DNA of 64,000 bases from NCBI GenBank assembly GCA_030512335.1, contig JAULSU010000003.1, positions 4,340,001 through 4,404,000 on the forward strand, written 5' to 3'. Positions 31,290 to 41,030 of the stretch are shown here, one piece after another. Source of the stretch: Immersiella caudata (lineage: Eukaryota; Ascomycota; Sordariomycetes; Sordariales; Lasiosphaeriaceae). The notes under the pieces are model-generated. The model did no database searches. It was not told the DNA's origin and saw nothing but the letters and a program-made list of their open reading frames with translations. The position numbers and the translations under genes are program-made. Every line of letters begins with the position of its first letter. Positions within the stretch are counted from its first letter, which is position 1.

Positions 31290-32876
31290 TTCGTTTGGTT
31301 TAGTTCAGGAAGTGGAAAGACGGGAAGGCAACTCCATGTTGAAATGATGGAAAGGACTGGTGGAATCTGTATCCCGGCTTCCATTTTATCGCGGATGCTG
31401 ACCGAGGGTTCGAGGCCTCCGCGGTTACTCGGCCGCATAACTGGCGACCAAGATTTGGTTCACGGCGTTTATTCTGAACACGGGTAATTCGACCAGTGCG
31501 ACAGGGGCTTGCTTCTGCCTGAAACTCGCCCAAGTTTGGAAAGAATGACCTGCTTCGCGTACAGTGTTCAACACAGTATACATCATATATGCACTGTATT
31601 CCTGGCCTCCTTCCATCTTGTGAGCCAGCAATGCCCTTCTTGGCGAATAGTCATGCCCCGAGAAAGCAGATTGTTGATCTCTTCACTGGTATGTAGTGCG
31701 GCAGTTAAATCTTGGCACCAAAACAACGCCACTGTATTATCTAGCCCAGGGCTTGAGGCTTGTCTCGTCTCATCCCACAGGCACATCCACAATGAGTTCG
31801 TCGTCATGAGGCTCGGTGTAGCCTGACAACGGAATGATACCTACGGTGTGAAACACATACCGTTGGGCAGACCATCAGAGAATCCCGTCCTTTCAATGGC
31901 GCCAAAGCACCGAGGATCCGATGAGACTTGACTGTGGCAGCCAGTGCGGTGGCTGTGGTGGCTGTGGTGGCTGAAAATCGCCACCTTGCCCGGCCCCCAG
32001 CTGACCAGCATGTCGTGTTTTCAACGCAATCGAGAGACCTTGCCTCCGATACCGAGTGGTGGACATTTTATCCGGGGAATCTTCCTTGATATTGCGTGGC
32101 CTATGATCCATTTCCAGAGTGGACGACGAACCAGCTGTTCCATAACCACGAAAGCTCTGCGCAACGCTTCACCAGTCCCGCATCGTCCTGCTCTGGTCAT
32201 TCATGATCGTCTTCATCAAAACTGGTCTTGCCACAAGTTTTTCCCAACCCCCACACTCCCCAACCGTCAACCCCACGATCCCCATCGAAAACCCAACACC
32301 TTATCTGGCCGCGGAGAAGCGCCGCGCAGCCCCAAGCCCACAAAATTCCCCGATTTCTCCCTGACAGCGGCGAAAAATCTGGGGCAGCCGCAACGCCGAA
32401 GCGTGGGAGGTGGGAAAATGTGGACTCTTATCAGTTTGAGAGGTCCCGCGGAGATGGTAATCAATGCTTGGCAAAGCAGAGCCCCTGGTCTAGAGCGTTG
32501 GTGCCTTGTTTTTTCTTATCTCTTGGGTCGGAATCTGCCGCGTGGATGGACGCCCCTTATCGATGCCAAGACATATCTCAAACTAACACCGAGGCCATGC
32601 ATGGAGATTGTGGGATGGCAGGAACGACGCGGAGATGTAAAATTTGAATGCTCGAGCTTCACTTGACTTTTTTCGTTGTTCCCTCGTAGAGTCGGTTTGG
32701 CATAAAGCAATGGCATCCGGATGGATTGTATTCAGAAAGTAGAAATGAGAACCCAAAAAGCCAGCTCGCGCCGAGGAGACGAATTGGGCCCGGACTCGAG
32801 CCGCCATTTGATCGGTCTTATCGCGTCTTTCCCTCCCTCTCCCCTTGTTTTCCCTTGACGGAAACAGCCATTCACA
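31290..32876 (+). promoter_or_regulatory. Upstream region of the nitrate transporter with a NirA/NIT4-type site and five GATA sites
   Basis: No gene is supported in 1.6 kb. On the minus strand CTCCGCGG (32453-32446) matches the NirA consensus CTCCGHGG. HGATAR sites for the AreA/NIT2 GATA factor occur as their complements at 32300-32306 and 32515-32521 (CTTATCT), 32427-32433 (CTTATCA), 32556-32562 and 32817-32823 (CTTATCG). Clustered GATA plus NirA sites are the known signature of nitrate-induced, ammonium-repressed genes. A GGTGGCTGT triplet repeat lies at about 31949-31971. Confidence 0.6.
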
Positions 32877-34484
32877 ATGGGCTTCAAACCCTCCCACCTG
32901 TGGCTCCCGCCCATCGTCAACCCCGTCAACAACAAGGCCCGCAGCGTCCCCATCCTCAACCCGCTCGACCGCCACGGCCGCGTCTTCTTCTTCTCCTGGC
33001 TCGGTTTCATGATTGCCTTTTGGGCATGGTACACCTTCCCGCCTTTACTCAGCGTCACCATCAAGAAAGACCTCAACCTTTCGCCGGCCCAAGTCGCCAA
33101 CTCCAACATCGTCTCGCTTTCTTCGACGCTGCTTGTTCGATTCATCGCTGGGCCGCTCTGTGACCAGCTGGGGGCGAGGAAGGTTTTTGGGTTAATTTTG
33201 TTGACGGGGAGTATACCTATTGGGCTGGCACCGCTAGTGAAGAATGCCGAAGGGCTTTATGCCATTCGCTTCTTCATTGGCATCCTGGGAGGATCGTTTG
33301 TCCCTTGTCAGGTGTGGTGTACGGCGTGGTTCGACAAGAATGTTGTGGGAACGGCGAATGCGCTTGCTGGCGGTAAGTAGCCCTTCCGTCATCGCCAGAC
33401 CGGCCCTAGAATGCTCACTAACGACGTTTTGACAGGTTGGGGTAATGCCGGCGGTGGCATCACCTACTTCATCATGCCAGCCGTGTACGATTCGCTCCGT
33501 CATCACTTCGGCTACACATCCGGCCAAGCGTGGAGGATTACATTCATCGTACCCCTGGTCTGCCTGATCTGCTGTGGCCTAGGCCTCCTCTTCCTCTGCG
33601 AGGACACCCCGACGGGCAAGTGGGACGACCGTCACGAGCGCGTGCAGCAAAACCTCGAGTCCCACGGCATCAGCGATACCATCGTCGCTGTCCCCGGTGC
33701 CATCACCGACCCCATCTCCATCACCAACGATACCACCTCCGACCAAGAGAAAGGACTCGAGGACGAAAAGAAAATCCACGGCTTTGACCACGAGGCCGAC
33801 ATCTCCCGCACCGAAGCCGTCGAAACCGCTCAGGGTGAAATCGTTGTAGCACCCACCCTCAAAGAGATCTTGTCTGTGTGCTTCAGCCTGCACGGTTTCT
33901 TCCACGTGGCGACGTATGCGGCATCCTTCGGTGGCGAACTCGCCATCAACTCGATTCTCGGCGCGTATTACCTCAAGAACTTCCCATCCCTCGGCCAAAC
34001 CAACTCTAGCAACTACGCCGCTATTTTCGGATTCCTCAACTTCATCACACGCCCTCTGGGCGGTGTTGTCGGTGACCTTCTCTACAACGGCTTCGGTCGC
34101 AGTCTCTGGCTCAAGAAGATCTGGATTCACGTGTGTGGCTTCATGACTGGTGCCCTGCTGCTTACCATTGGGCTCTTGGATCCTCACGACCTCCCGACGA
34201 TGATCGGTCTCGTTTCCTTCATGGCTATCTTCCACGAGGCTGGCAACGGGGCGAATTTCGCCTTGGTTCCCCATGTTTACCCCTATGCTAATGGCATTCT
34301 CTCTGGCTTGACTGGCGCTGGCGGGAACTTGGGGGGTGTTATCTTTGCTGTTATCTTCCGATTTATGGGCGGAGGTACGGACTACGCGAAGGGGTTCTGG
34401 GTTATTGGTGTGATGCATATTGCGTTGAACCTGATTGTCTGCTGGGTCCCTCCGATTCCCAAGGGACAGATTGGTGGGCGGTGA
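32877..34484 (+). CDS. nrtA: Nitrate/nitrite MFS transporter (NNP family, CrnA/NrtA type)
   Basis: Exons 32877-33372 and 33436-34484 are joined over a 63-nt intron (GTAAGT, ACTAAC branch, CAG); the product is 514 aa with about 12 membrane helices. Both nitrate signatures are present: LAGGWGNAGGG, created exactly by the splice, and TGAGGNLGGVIF near the C-terminus. The start MGFKPSHLWLPPIVNP, the helix-1 region FFSWLGFMIAFWAWYTFPPLL and RFIAGPLCDQLGARK (MFS loop 2-3) are typical of fungal CrnA/NrtA proteins, which import nitrate by proton symport. The large charged loop of about 90 residues between helices 6 and 7 is also typical. The upstream NirA/GATA sites agree with nitrogen control. Nitrate and nitrite reductase genes are not adjacent in this window. 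The symbol is by family and is not species-verified. Confidence 0.93.
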
Positions 34485-35287
34485 TATTCTGGAAATATCA
34501 GGGTGTGTTTAGGCAGTGCTAAAAGTTGGATGGGGAATAGAGGTTGACACACATCACCAGCAAAGAAACAGTGACTCATTCAAGTTCGGACCCAACCCGT
34601 ATTTTACACTGAGACCTATGCTTGGGCCAAGATGGCGACATCGTTACATGTGCTTCCCCCAAAGGACTTTGCAATGCACTGTAGACACATCCGATCCTGC
34701 ATTGCTACCACTCTCCCTGATCTTCCAGCCGGGAAGGCTGTTGGCAGCCATTGAGAAAGAGGTGACGTGTTAAGCATCGGCCAAACACAAAATCCCCTGT
34801 CTCCCTGCCACAAACGAAGCGGATAGCCCCATTTTCGATGGAATCGCCGTCTCCAAGCCACGCCAAGTATCAGAAGACGCCCTTGCCGTCCTCCCAGGGA
34901 CGCAGCTGGCTTCTGTTGTGGGCTGGATTCCTCCAATTCCAAAGTGCCAAGCCTTTACAAGAGTGGATCGATCTTAAAAAAAAGTAGCGTCTTAAAATAC
35001 CCACCTAATCTGCGTATAAACCCAAGAGGTTATACTAACTATTCTCAATATCTTACTTGTTAAACCCGACTTATAAAAAGGATACTCGTATCTGTAAAAG
35101 AGTCTCTTAAAGCGTAACTTACGTAAAAGAGGGCTAAATATAATAACACTGCACCTCTAACACTTAAGAAACTAATAAACCCGCTTTTCCCATTATAATC
35201 TCAGTGTTGCGGCCTTCCCCGCCATGTTATCAAGTGTCCCCTAATCAAAGGAAGCCATCCGGGCCGCAGAGCCAGATGCGCCGGTAG
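34485..35287. other. Intergenic with an AT-rich, RIP-like patch
   Basis: The first 480 bp are ordinary downstream sequence. About 34970-35200 turns very AT-rich with frequent TAA/TAG in every frame, like the RIP-mutated element at 20.6-22.5 kb, but no terminal repeats were found. Confidence 0.45.
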
Positions 35288-35519
35288 TGTCAGAAACAAT
35301 ACACCGTGGATTGTGTGGAAATAATGGGGTCGCAATGGCTTGATTGTATTGCTTATTGAGGTTCTGGCTGAAAGCCAGAACCTCCTTCTTTATAGACCAC
35401 TTTGTAGAATTCAGCTTTGTCGACACCATGGCCGAGGCTGACTGGCGTTCAGGCAGTGCCAGGCATCCAGCCAGCTTCGCTGACCGGAAGCCCAGGGCCC
35501 CTGAACCCCCTTTCTTTCT
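35288..35519 (+). repeat. Left arm of a long inverted repeat (about 232 bp)
   Basis: This matches the reverse complement of 37593-37810 at roughly 90% identity by eye. Both arms carry the perfect hairpin GAGGTTCTGGCT, GAA, AGCCAGAACCTC, and the segments GTGGATTGTGTGGAAATAAT and GACTGGCGTTCAGGCAGTGC. Confidence 0.85.
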
Positions 35520-36159
35520 AACATCAATGGAGTCCCTCGATGGAAGAGCAAGCGGTTGCTCGGGCTGCCCGCATAGGACAAACTCGGAGGGTGACGATGT
35601 TGAGGTATATTGTCGAGGACCCTGTTAAGGAGGTAAGAAGACCGATATGACTTCTGCATTAACTTTCAGCCTCGATGATGGTTGTGGGAATATTGGCTAT
35701 AATATATATGCAGCATATTGTCACAATTCAAAGAAGCAAAATGGCAAAATACACTCTGGATGGCGGTTCAGGAGAGAGCATTACGGGAGTCTCGAGGTCA
35801 GTCTTCCATCCTGGTGTAGGGTTCATGCAGTGAAATAGCATCGCTAAGAGCATAAATGAGCCAGGATCTGAATTTTTTCCTGGGTGTTGACTAAGATGTC
35901 GGAACTCTTTAGGCTTCTATCTCATCAAAATTCTTCCCCGGAGAAGGACTCGGTGTCTTGAAAGAGGAGAAAACCATCCAAGGATTCTAATTAGGAGAAA
36001 GGTTGTTAGAACGGCAATCTTGATTGAACCTCCGATTACTGCCTGGGAGGTAGGCAAGCAAACAACAACACTCGCTAACATAAAGAGCGCGTGAATAGAG
36101 GGATCAAGGTTCCCCTATACAGCCACTCGACCCATCATGCCCCACCCTGCTCAATCTTC

Positions 36160-36699
36160 CAATCAATACCATTGTCCTGTGCCCCCGCATCTTGAGCACC
36201 CACCCCCCCCCCCCCCCCCCCCCTCCTCCCCCCTCGCCTTCTTGATCCTCTCCCTCACCTCTACCCGTCTTAGACTTCTCTCCCACCCCCAAACCTCCTC
36301 AACATCATAAAACATCTCATATACCTCCGCCCCCGAGGGACTAACCACCCACGACACTTTACTCCTCACATAAATATGCACATCTGGCTCCCGTTGCCGC
36401 CCCGATTCTATGTTGAACCAAATGGAAAGTGGCTTGTTTCGGCCAAAGTAATGAATTGCGGGTTCCTTGATCATTAAGGTATGTTATGGGCAAATTCGCA
36501 TCATGATAAAATAAGGTTCTGATGAACTTGTTGGCATCGTATCGGCATTGCATTTGTTCGCCCAGAACATAAGAGGTGTTGTCAGAAAGGCGCGCCAAGA
36601 CTTTGATAGCGTTGCTCTCAAGAGTATCGGGGCGGTCTGTGTGCCTCGCCCTGTTTCTACAAACCGAGGACGAGAAATATAGTAGCTTGCAAGGCACAA
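36160..36699 (-). pseudogene. Unrecognised gene fragment with one frameshift inside the inverted-repeat block
   Basis: Two overlapping minus-strand frames join into sensible protein with one base of slippage near 36475. The first, from about 36697, contains NAIKVLARLSDNTSYVLGEQ and RYDANKFIRTLFYHDANLPI. The second carries MIKEPAIHYFGRNKPLSIWF and VSWVVSPSGAEVYEMFYDVE before a run of 21 C on the + strand (36203-36223, poly-Gly in this frame). There is no signal peptide or known motif. The frameshift and homopolymer could also reflect sequencing error. I do not recognise the family. Confidence 0.4.
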
Positions 36700-37043
36700 T
36701 AATTACCTCAGGCTTTAATTTGGTTTTGTCAAATTAGGTAGGCAACGAACAGGACAGCTAGGTTAAACTGTATTTTTGAAGGTTAGGTACCTGGTGTAAG
36801 TGCATGTCCCACATTTCTCCTCTTTGGAGTTCCCTCGGTGCCTGGCTAAAGTTAACAGCGGGATGAACGATGTGTCGATGTTATGATACTGTTAGATATA
36901 TGCAAGATAGAGTATGCACCATTTTTATGAACCTCCAAGGGGCCGAAAGACCAACAGACCCGCATCTGCAACAAAACTCCTGGGCAGCGACCCAGGGGAA
37001 ATAGTCGGGATTCTGGTCCAAATCAGACCAGTGTACATTCTTA

Positions 37044-37560
37044 ACGCTTATGAAATATGATATAAACGCCGTGCATGGCCTCTTTCTCGGCAGCTTTGAT
37101 ATATCTTTTCATGCGCTCCACGGCTACCTTGTCCTGCGTGACGCCTTCCTTAAAGATCTTGTCGATTTTGTCATTGATGAGGACAGTCCTTGCGGGCGGT
37201 ACTCCCTCTCGGTTCCCTGGTCGCCACCACCTACAAAAGTTTCTGAAATGGTTTAGAGAGATGAAAGAGTAAGTACCGCACGCTCCACTTGAAGACACTC
37301 GCTGACACGATCTCAAACACGGGTAGCGAACTTGGTTGCCAGCCCGCTCTCACGGACGCCGCGAAGGAGCTGCAGTCGAGTGGTAGACACAGGGAGGTGA
37401 ATGTACAGCCTGGTGAGTTTCTTTCGGTATACCGAAATCCACTCCGAAGGTTCATGATCGGCAAGTTGAGCCTCAGCTTTCTCCTCCGCGAAGCCATGAC
37501 GAACGAATGTGAGGATTTTGCTTCGCCCAGTCGTCTTGGATTGGATGACTAGCGAGCGAC
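37044..37560 (-). pseudogene. Unrecognised gene fragment inside the inverted-repeat block, probably spliced
   Basis: The minus strand from about 37560 reads SLVIQSKTTGRSKILTFVRH, GFAEEKAEAQLADHEPSEWI, then YRKKLTRLYIHLPVSTTRLQ and LATKFATR. After an intron-like interval (37316-37230 region, CTAAAC near the 3' end) it continues as TVLINDKIDKIFKEG and ERMKRYIKAAEKEAMHG, ending IFHKR and TAA at 37044-37042. No ATG is evident and the left end touches the right inverted-repeat arm, suggesting truncation. Composition is convincingly coding but I do not recognise the family. It may be a captured host-gene piece. Confidence 0.4.
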
Positions 37561-37592
37561 ACAGTCTGAGATAAGGTAAAGGATGTTACTGC

Positions 37593-37810
37593 CAGAAAGA
37601 ATGGGGTTCAGGGGCCCTGGGCTTCGCTGACCGGATGCCTGGCACTGCCTGAACGCCAGTCAACCTCAGCCATGTTGTCGACGAAGCTGAATCCTACAAA
37701 GTGGTCTATAAAGGAGGTTCTGGCTGAAAGCCAGAACCTCAATAAGCAATACAATCAAGCCATTGCGACCCCATTATTTCCACACAATCCACGGTGCAGT
37801 GTTTCTGACA
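37593..37810 (-). repeat. Right arm of the long inverted repeat (about 218 bp)
   Basis: Inverted partner of 35288-35519. Together the arms bracket 2.07 kb (35520-37592) containing two unrecognised gene fragments. No clear target-site duplication flanks the structure. Confidence 0.85.
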
Positions 37811-39425
37811 GTTACGGAACCTGTTTCGGTCTCAGCAGTGCGACTGAGCTGTGCCACAGTTTGGGGCACGAAGTTGACCCATGACGATGGGTTCTCTTGC
37901 AGACTCTTGGAAAGGCCCGAACTCGTGGTATCGCGCGGCCACAAGTCGTAATTGTCGTATGAGTTCTGTTGGAAGGGATCGAGAAGCTTGTCTCTATGTG
38001 CCTTCTGGTCCGGCACATGTGGCCCTTGTACGCATATATCCCAACAGCTGTGACCCCCTTCCGGCGAATTGCAGCGTCCGATTAAATCATTACTAAAAAC
38101 TATTTACACAAAACACTCTACTACGGAATTAACTCCACCCTTCTACAGTCCTTCTCCCGCCACTTTTATACAATACTGTCAAAATCTGGGGGGTGGCTTG
38201 GCGCCAAGCCGAGCCACCGCGAGCAGCGGGTCCATCGGCCCTGCGCTCCGCTGGAGCGCAGGAACCAATGGTCCGGCGCTCTGGGCCCAACGAGGCCGTT
38301 TCTTTTGTACTTATTGGAGCTTATCTCCGGACCTCACTTCCAAAAGACAAGTCACTTTGCAACTGCACTTCCACTGCTCGCAAGCTCAATGAGGCGCTCC
38401 GCCAAAAGTTCCACAAATACCCCTAACCTACACGCGTCACTTTCCAATCTATCACTCGCCTTTACAGAATAGATCGGTACCTTAATGTCACCCCAACCGG
38501 CCTCGGAACCCCTGTATAGCCCTCTAGTATTCGGAGTCTACTTTTAATATGCTGATTCCGGCGTAAACCGAGAGCCGCTATAACGCAAATAGCGTAACGG
38601 GGCAAATCAGCCAAACAGGTTATTGCCAAGGGATATTAGCAACCCGCCACAGATAGCCACGGACAAGAACGTGATTAGTTCATGTCAACGGGGTAACAGG
38701 AGAGCGGTACGGTTACGGTCGCTGCAAAAATTGGAAAAGATGATTACTTTAGAGATCATCGGCAGGAACCGAGTGGTATTTCGGTCCGCCGTGTGGACCA
38801 CAGAGCAGTGATTCCTGAGACGTCACATTCGGAATTGTATTCTTGAGCTGAGACCTTGATGGTGAGGGGGTTTGTGTCGAGGTTCAGTGACCGCTAGAGC
38901 TCTCAGTATGTAGGTGTGGCCTGTAGTTTGGTGGCCAGAGCGCTAAGGGTGGCAGGGACGGCGGGGAGGAGGTTGGCGTATTTGACGGAGGGGGTTGGAG
39001 TATGTTGGTTTCAGGGAAGCAAGCTCATAACCTAGGTACTACCAAGTTATGCTCCAATGAGCCCATCAAGATCACGATAAAGGTGGTTAGAACAGCGAAA
39101 GTGCGTGACGGCGCCCAAGTTCAATCTGTTGGGACATTTTCGGTTTGGGAATACTCCCCTCATGTAGTCTCAGGCAAGCGACAGTCTCGCTTGTGCCTGT
39201 ATTTAAATTGAAGCGTAACTCGGTAACGACAGAATTTGAAGTTGTAGCCACCTCTATACCATCATCTGACACTGCTCTCGAAAAGTACCTCCTTTCCGCC
39301 AACATGCTTGCTCCCATTTAAAGACAGTCCATACTCACCAACCCATTTCTTTCTGCCCCTTCTGCCCCTTCTTCCCCTTCTTCCCCCTCTTCCCGACAAA
39401 TCCGAGTAGAAAGTGACTCGACTCA
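37811..39425. other. Intergenic accessory region without a supported gene
   Basis: Holds the palindromes at 38192-38275 and, at 38430-38640, AT-rich sequence with many stops. Short frames show no domain. The last part (39200-39425) is downstream sequence of the cysteine-repeat gene. Confidence 0.45.
38192..38275. repeat. Two adjacent hairpins, one an imperfect 21-bp palindrome
   Basis: 38192-38218 folds as GGTGGC..TTGGC paired with GCCAA..GCCACC. 38229-38275 folds as GGTCCATCGGCCCTGCGCTCC, a GCT loop, and GGAGCGCAGG..CCAATGGTCC. The inner 9 bp (CTGCGCTCC/GGAGCGCAG) are perfect. The sequence resembles the folded end of a small mobile element. Confidence 0.6.
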
Positions 39426-40159
39426 CTACTCCTCGATGGATTGACGGGCAGCCAGAGCGGCGACCTCATGCTCCGCCTCCCCAGCGTTGGCACAAGCGAT
39501 GTTGCAAACGGCCGAGCAGATGCCCGGGTTTCCGGTGCAGCCACGGACACAGTTCTGATGGCACTCGACGTAGTTGGAGCGAGCAGCCAGAGCACCCTCG
39601 CGGGCAACAAGAGTGCTGGCAGCGGAATCAACAGCCTCCCGGGCGGCGAGGGCAGCGGTTTCGTGCTCGGCCTCGCCTGCGTTGGCACAAGCGATGTTGC
39701 AAACGGCCGAGCAGATGCCCGGGTTTCCGGTGCAGCCGCGGACACAGTTCTGATGGCACTCGACGTAGTTGGAGCGAGCAGCCAGAGCACCCTCCTCGCG
39801 GGCAACAAGAGTGCTGGCAGCGGAATCAACAGCCTCCCGGGCGACGAGGGCAGCGGTTTCGTGCTCGGCCTCGCCTGCGTTGGCACATGCGATGTTGCAA
39901 ACGGCCGAGCAGATGCCCGGGTTTCCGGTGCAGCCGCGGACACAGTTCTGATGACATTCAACGTAGTTGGAGCGAGCAGCCAGGGCCGCTGCTCCGTGCT
40001 CAGTCTTCCCAGCATGGAGTTAGCACATTTCGGTGTATGTTGAGAAAAGATGGAAGAACGCACCCGGCGTGAAAGCTCCATGGTTCCGTCAAGAGCAGGA
40101 GCCGGAACTGCCCAGGCTGCGGTGGCCAGAAGGGTTGCGGTGAAGAGGGAGAGCTGCAT
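39426..40159 (-). CDS. Secreted precursor with three tandem six-cysteine modules
   Basis: Exon 1 (40159-40064) encodes a signal peptide (MQLSLFTATLLATAAWA) and a short pro-region ending ELSRR. A 59-nt intron (GTGCGT, CTAAC branch, AAG) leads in phase to exon 2 (40004-39426); the product is 224 aa. Exon 2 is almost entirely three near-identical modules at residues 39-104, 105-169 and 170-224. Each starts ALAARSNYVEC and has six cysteines spaced C-x3-C-x3-C-x6-C-x3-C-x3-C, with a Gly/Pro turn (TGNPG) between the two triplets. The modules are joined by Ala/Glu-rich linkers (EAVDSAASTLVARE). Paired C-x3-C-x3-C heptads suggest two helices stapled by disulfides, an alpha-hairpinin-like idea that is inference. 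RR occurs once in the pro-region, but there is no KR between modules. A TATA-like TATTTAAG lies at 40293-40283 (minus strand). The family is not recognised. Confidence 0.8.
39429..39986 (-). repeat. Three coding tandem repeats of 198, 195 and 165 bp
   Basis: Units at 39986-39789, 39788-39594 and 39593-39429 on the minus strand are almost identical at the DNA level, including third codon positions. This points to recent duplication or gene conversion. Because units 1 and 2 differ by one codon, the array keeps frame. The same repetition creates long but meaningless frames on the + strand. Confidence 0.92.
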
Positions 40160-41030
40160 TTTGTCTTGAGCGCGAGTAGGTGGTTGGTGTCAAAGCTTTG
40201 GAGAATGCGTAAACGGGAGGAGTTGTTGCTACTGATGATAGCTACAAAAAGGCTGAGAGCAGCGATGTGGACGATTCAAGGCCTTAAATACTTTTCCCCC
40301 CCCCCCCTCTCTCTGAGTTTCTTCAGTCTTTCTGCCTCGTCAATCATTTCAAATACCTACACATTTCAAATACCTACCCTTGCTTCTCCTTCCTTTTTTG
40401 CGGCCCATCAACAAAATTTGGTCCGGCCTGCCTGTTGTGATGTTCCCCGCCTGCTGCCAAGTCATGTTGGAGCAGACACAGCGGACCGCTCCCCGGGACG
40501 ACAGAGACGCGCGCGGGCGCGTGAGGATTCGTTCAACCGTTGAAATGAGGCCGTCGAACAGGCTTAACAGGATATCCGATGCGCGGGCCTTGTGTTCAGC
40601 GCCCAGGTGGCGGAGAATCCTCGAGGAGCTGTAGAGCGCGCTGTTGGGCCTAGTTATGGTCGTGCTGAGGCACGAGCGCACTTCATCCCCAACGTTAGTG
40701 CTGATACGCAATCTCCGCATTGCGCAGGATTTCAGGCGGTGAATCCCTCCAACAGAGTGTACCCAATCAATATGTTTGGTTGTTGCCACCGCCAAGAAGA
40801 CTTGGCTTTGGTCGAGGAATCGAATTGGCCTCGTGTTGCCGCAACCACCAAATCCACCAACGAGGATCTTGCTCGTTTTCGGGCGCCCGCCTCCCCTCTC
40901 CTCTCACCGCAGGGGTGGTTTACAGACAGGATATAGCTGCCAAGATGGCTGGGACTCCTTATTGAAGGTAGGCCCACCACATTTTTGTCGAATGGTTTCC
41001 CCCCTTCCCCCGCACTGCGTCACCGTTGCA
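40160..41030. promoter_or_regulatory. Shared divergent upstream region of the six-cysteine precursor and the S53 peptidase
   Basis: About 870 bp lie between the two divergent starts. It contains the TATA-like element for the precursor near 40288, a C-run at 40299-40308 and a 15-bp direct repeat ATTTCAAATACCTAC (about 40347 and 40363). No gene within. Confidence 0.5.

Noticed and set aside
31944..32666. 240-codon + strand frame starting MRWLWWLWWLK
   Set aside because: The start is a translated GGTGGCTGT triplet repeat and the rest overlaps the nitrate transporter promoter with its NirA/GATA sites; no domain.
36163..36474. 103-codon poly-Gly-ended minus frame as an intact gene
   Set aside because: The Gly run is a 21-C homopolymer and the N-terminal part continues in a different frame, so it is kept only as a frameshifted fragment.
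39413..40072. Long + strand open frames (219 and 200 codons) with repeats in the six-cysteine locus
   Set aside because: They mirror the tandem repeats of the minus-strand gene, lack a signal peptide or intron signals, and the minus frame alone gives a signal peptide, phased splice sites and conserved cysteine spacing.
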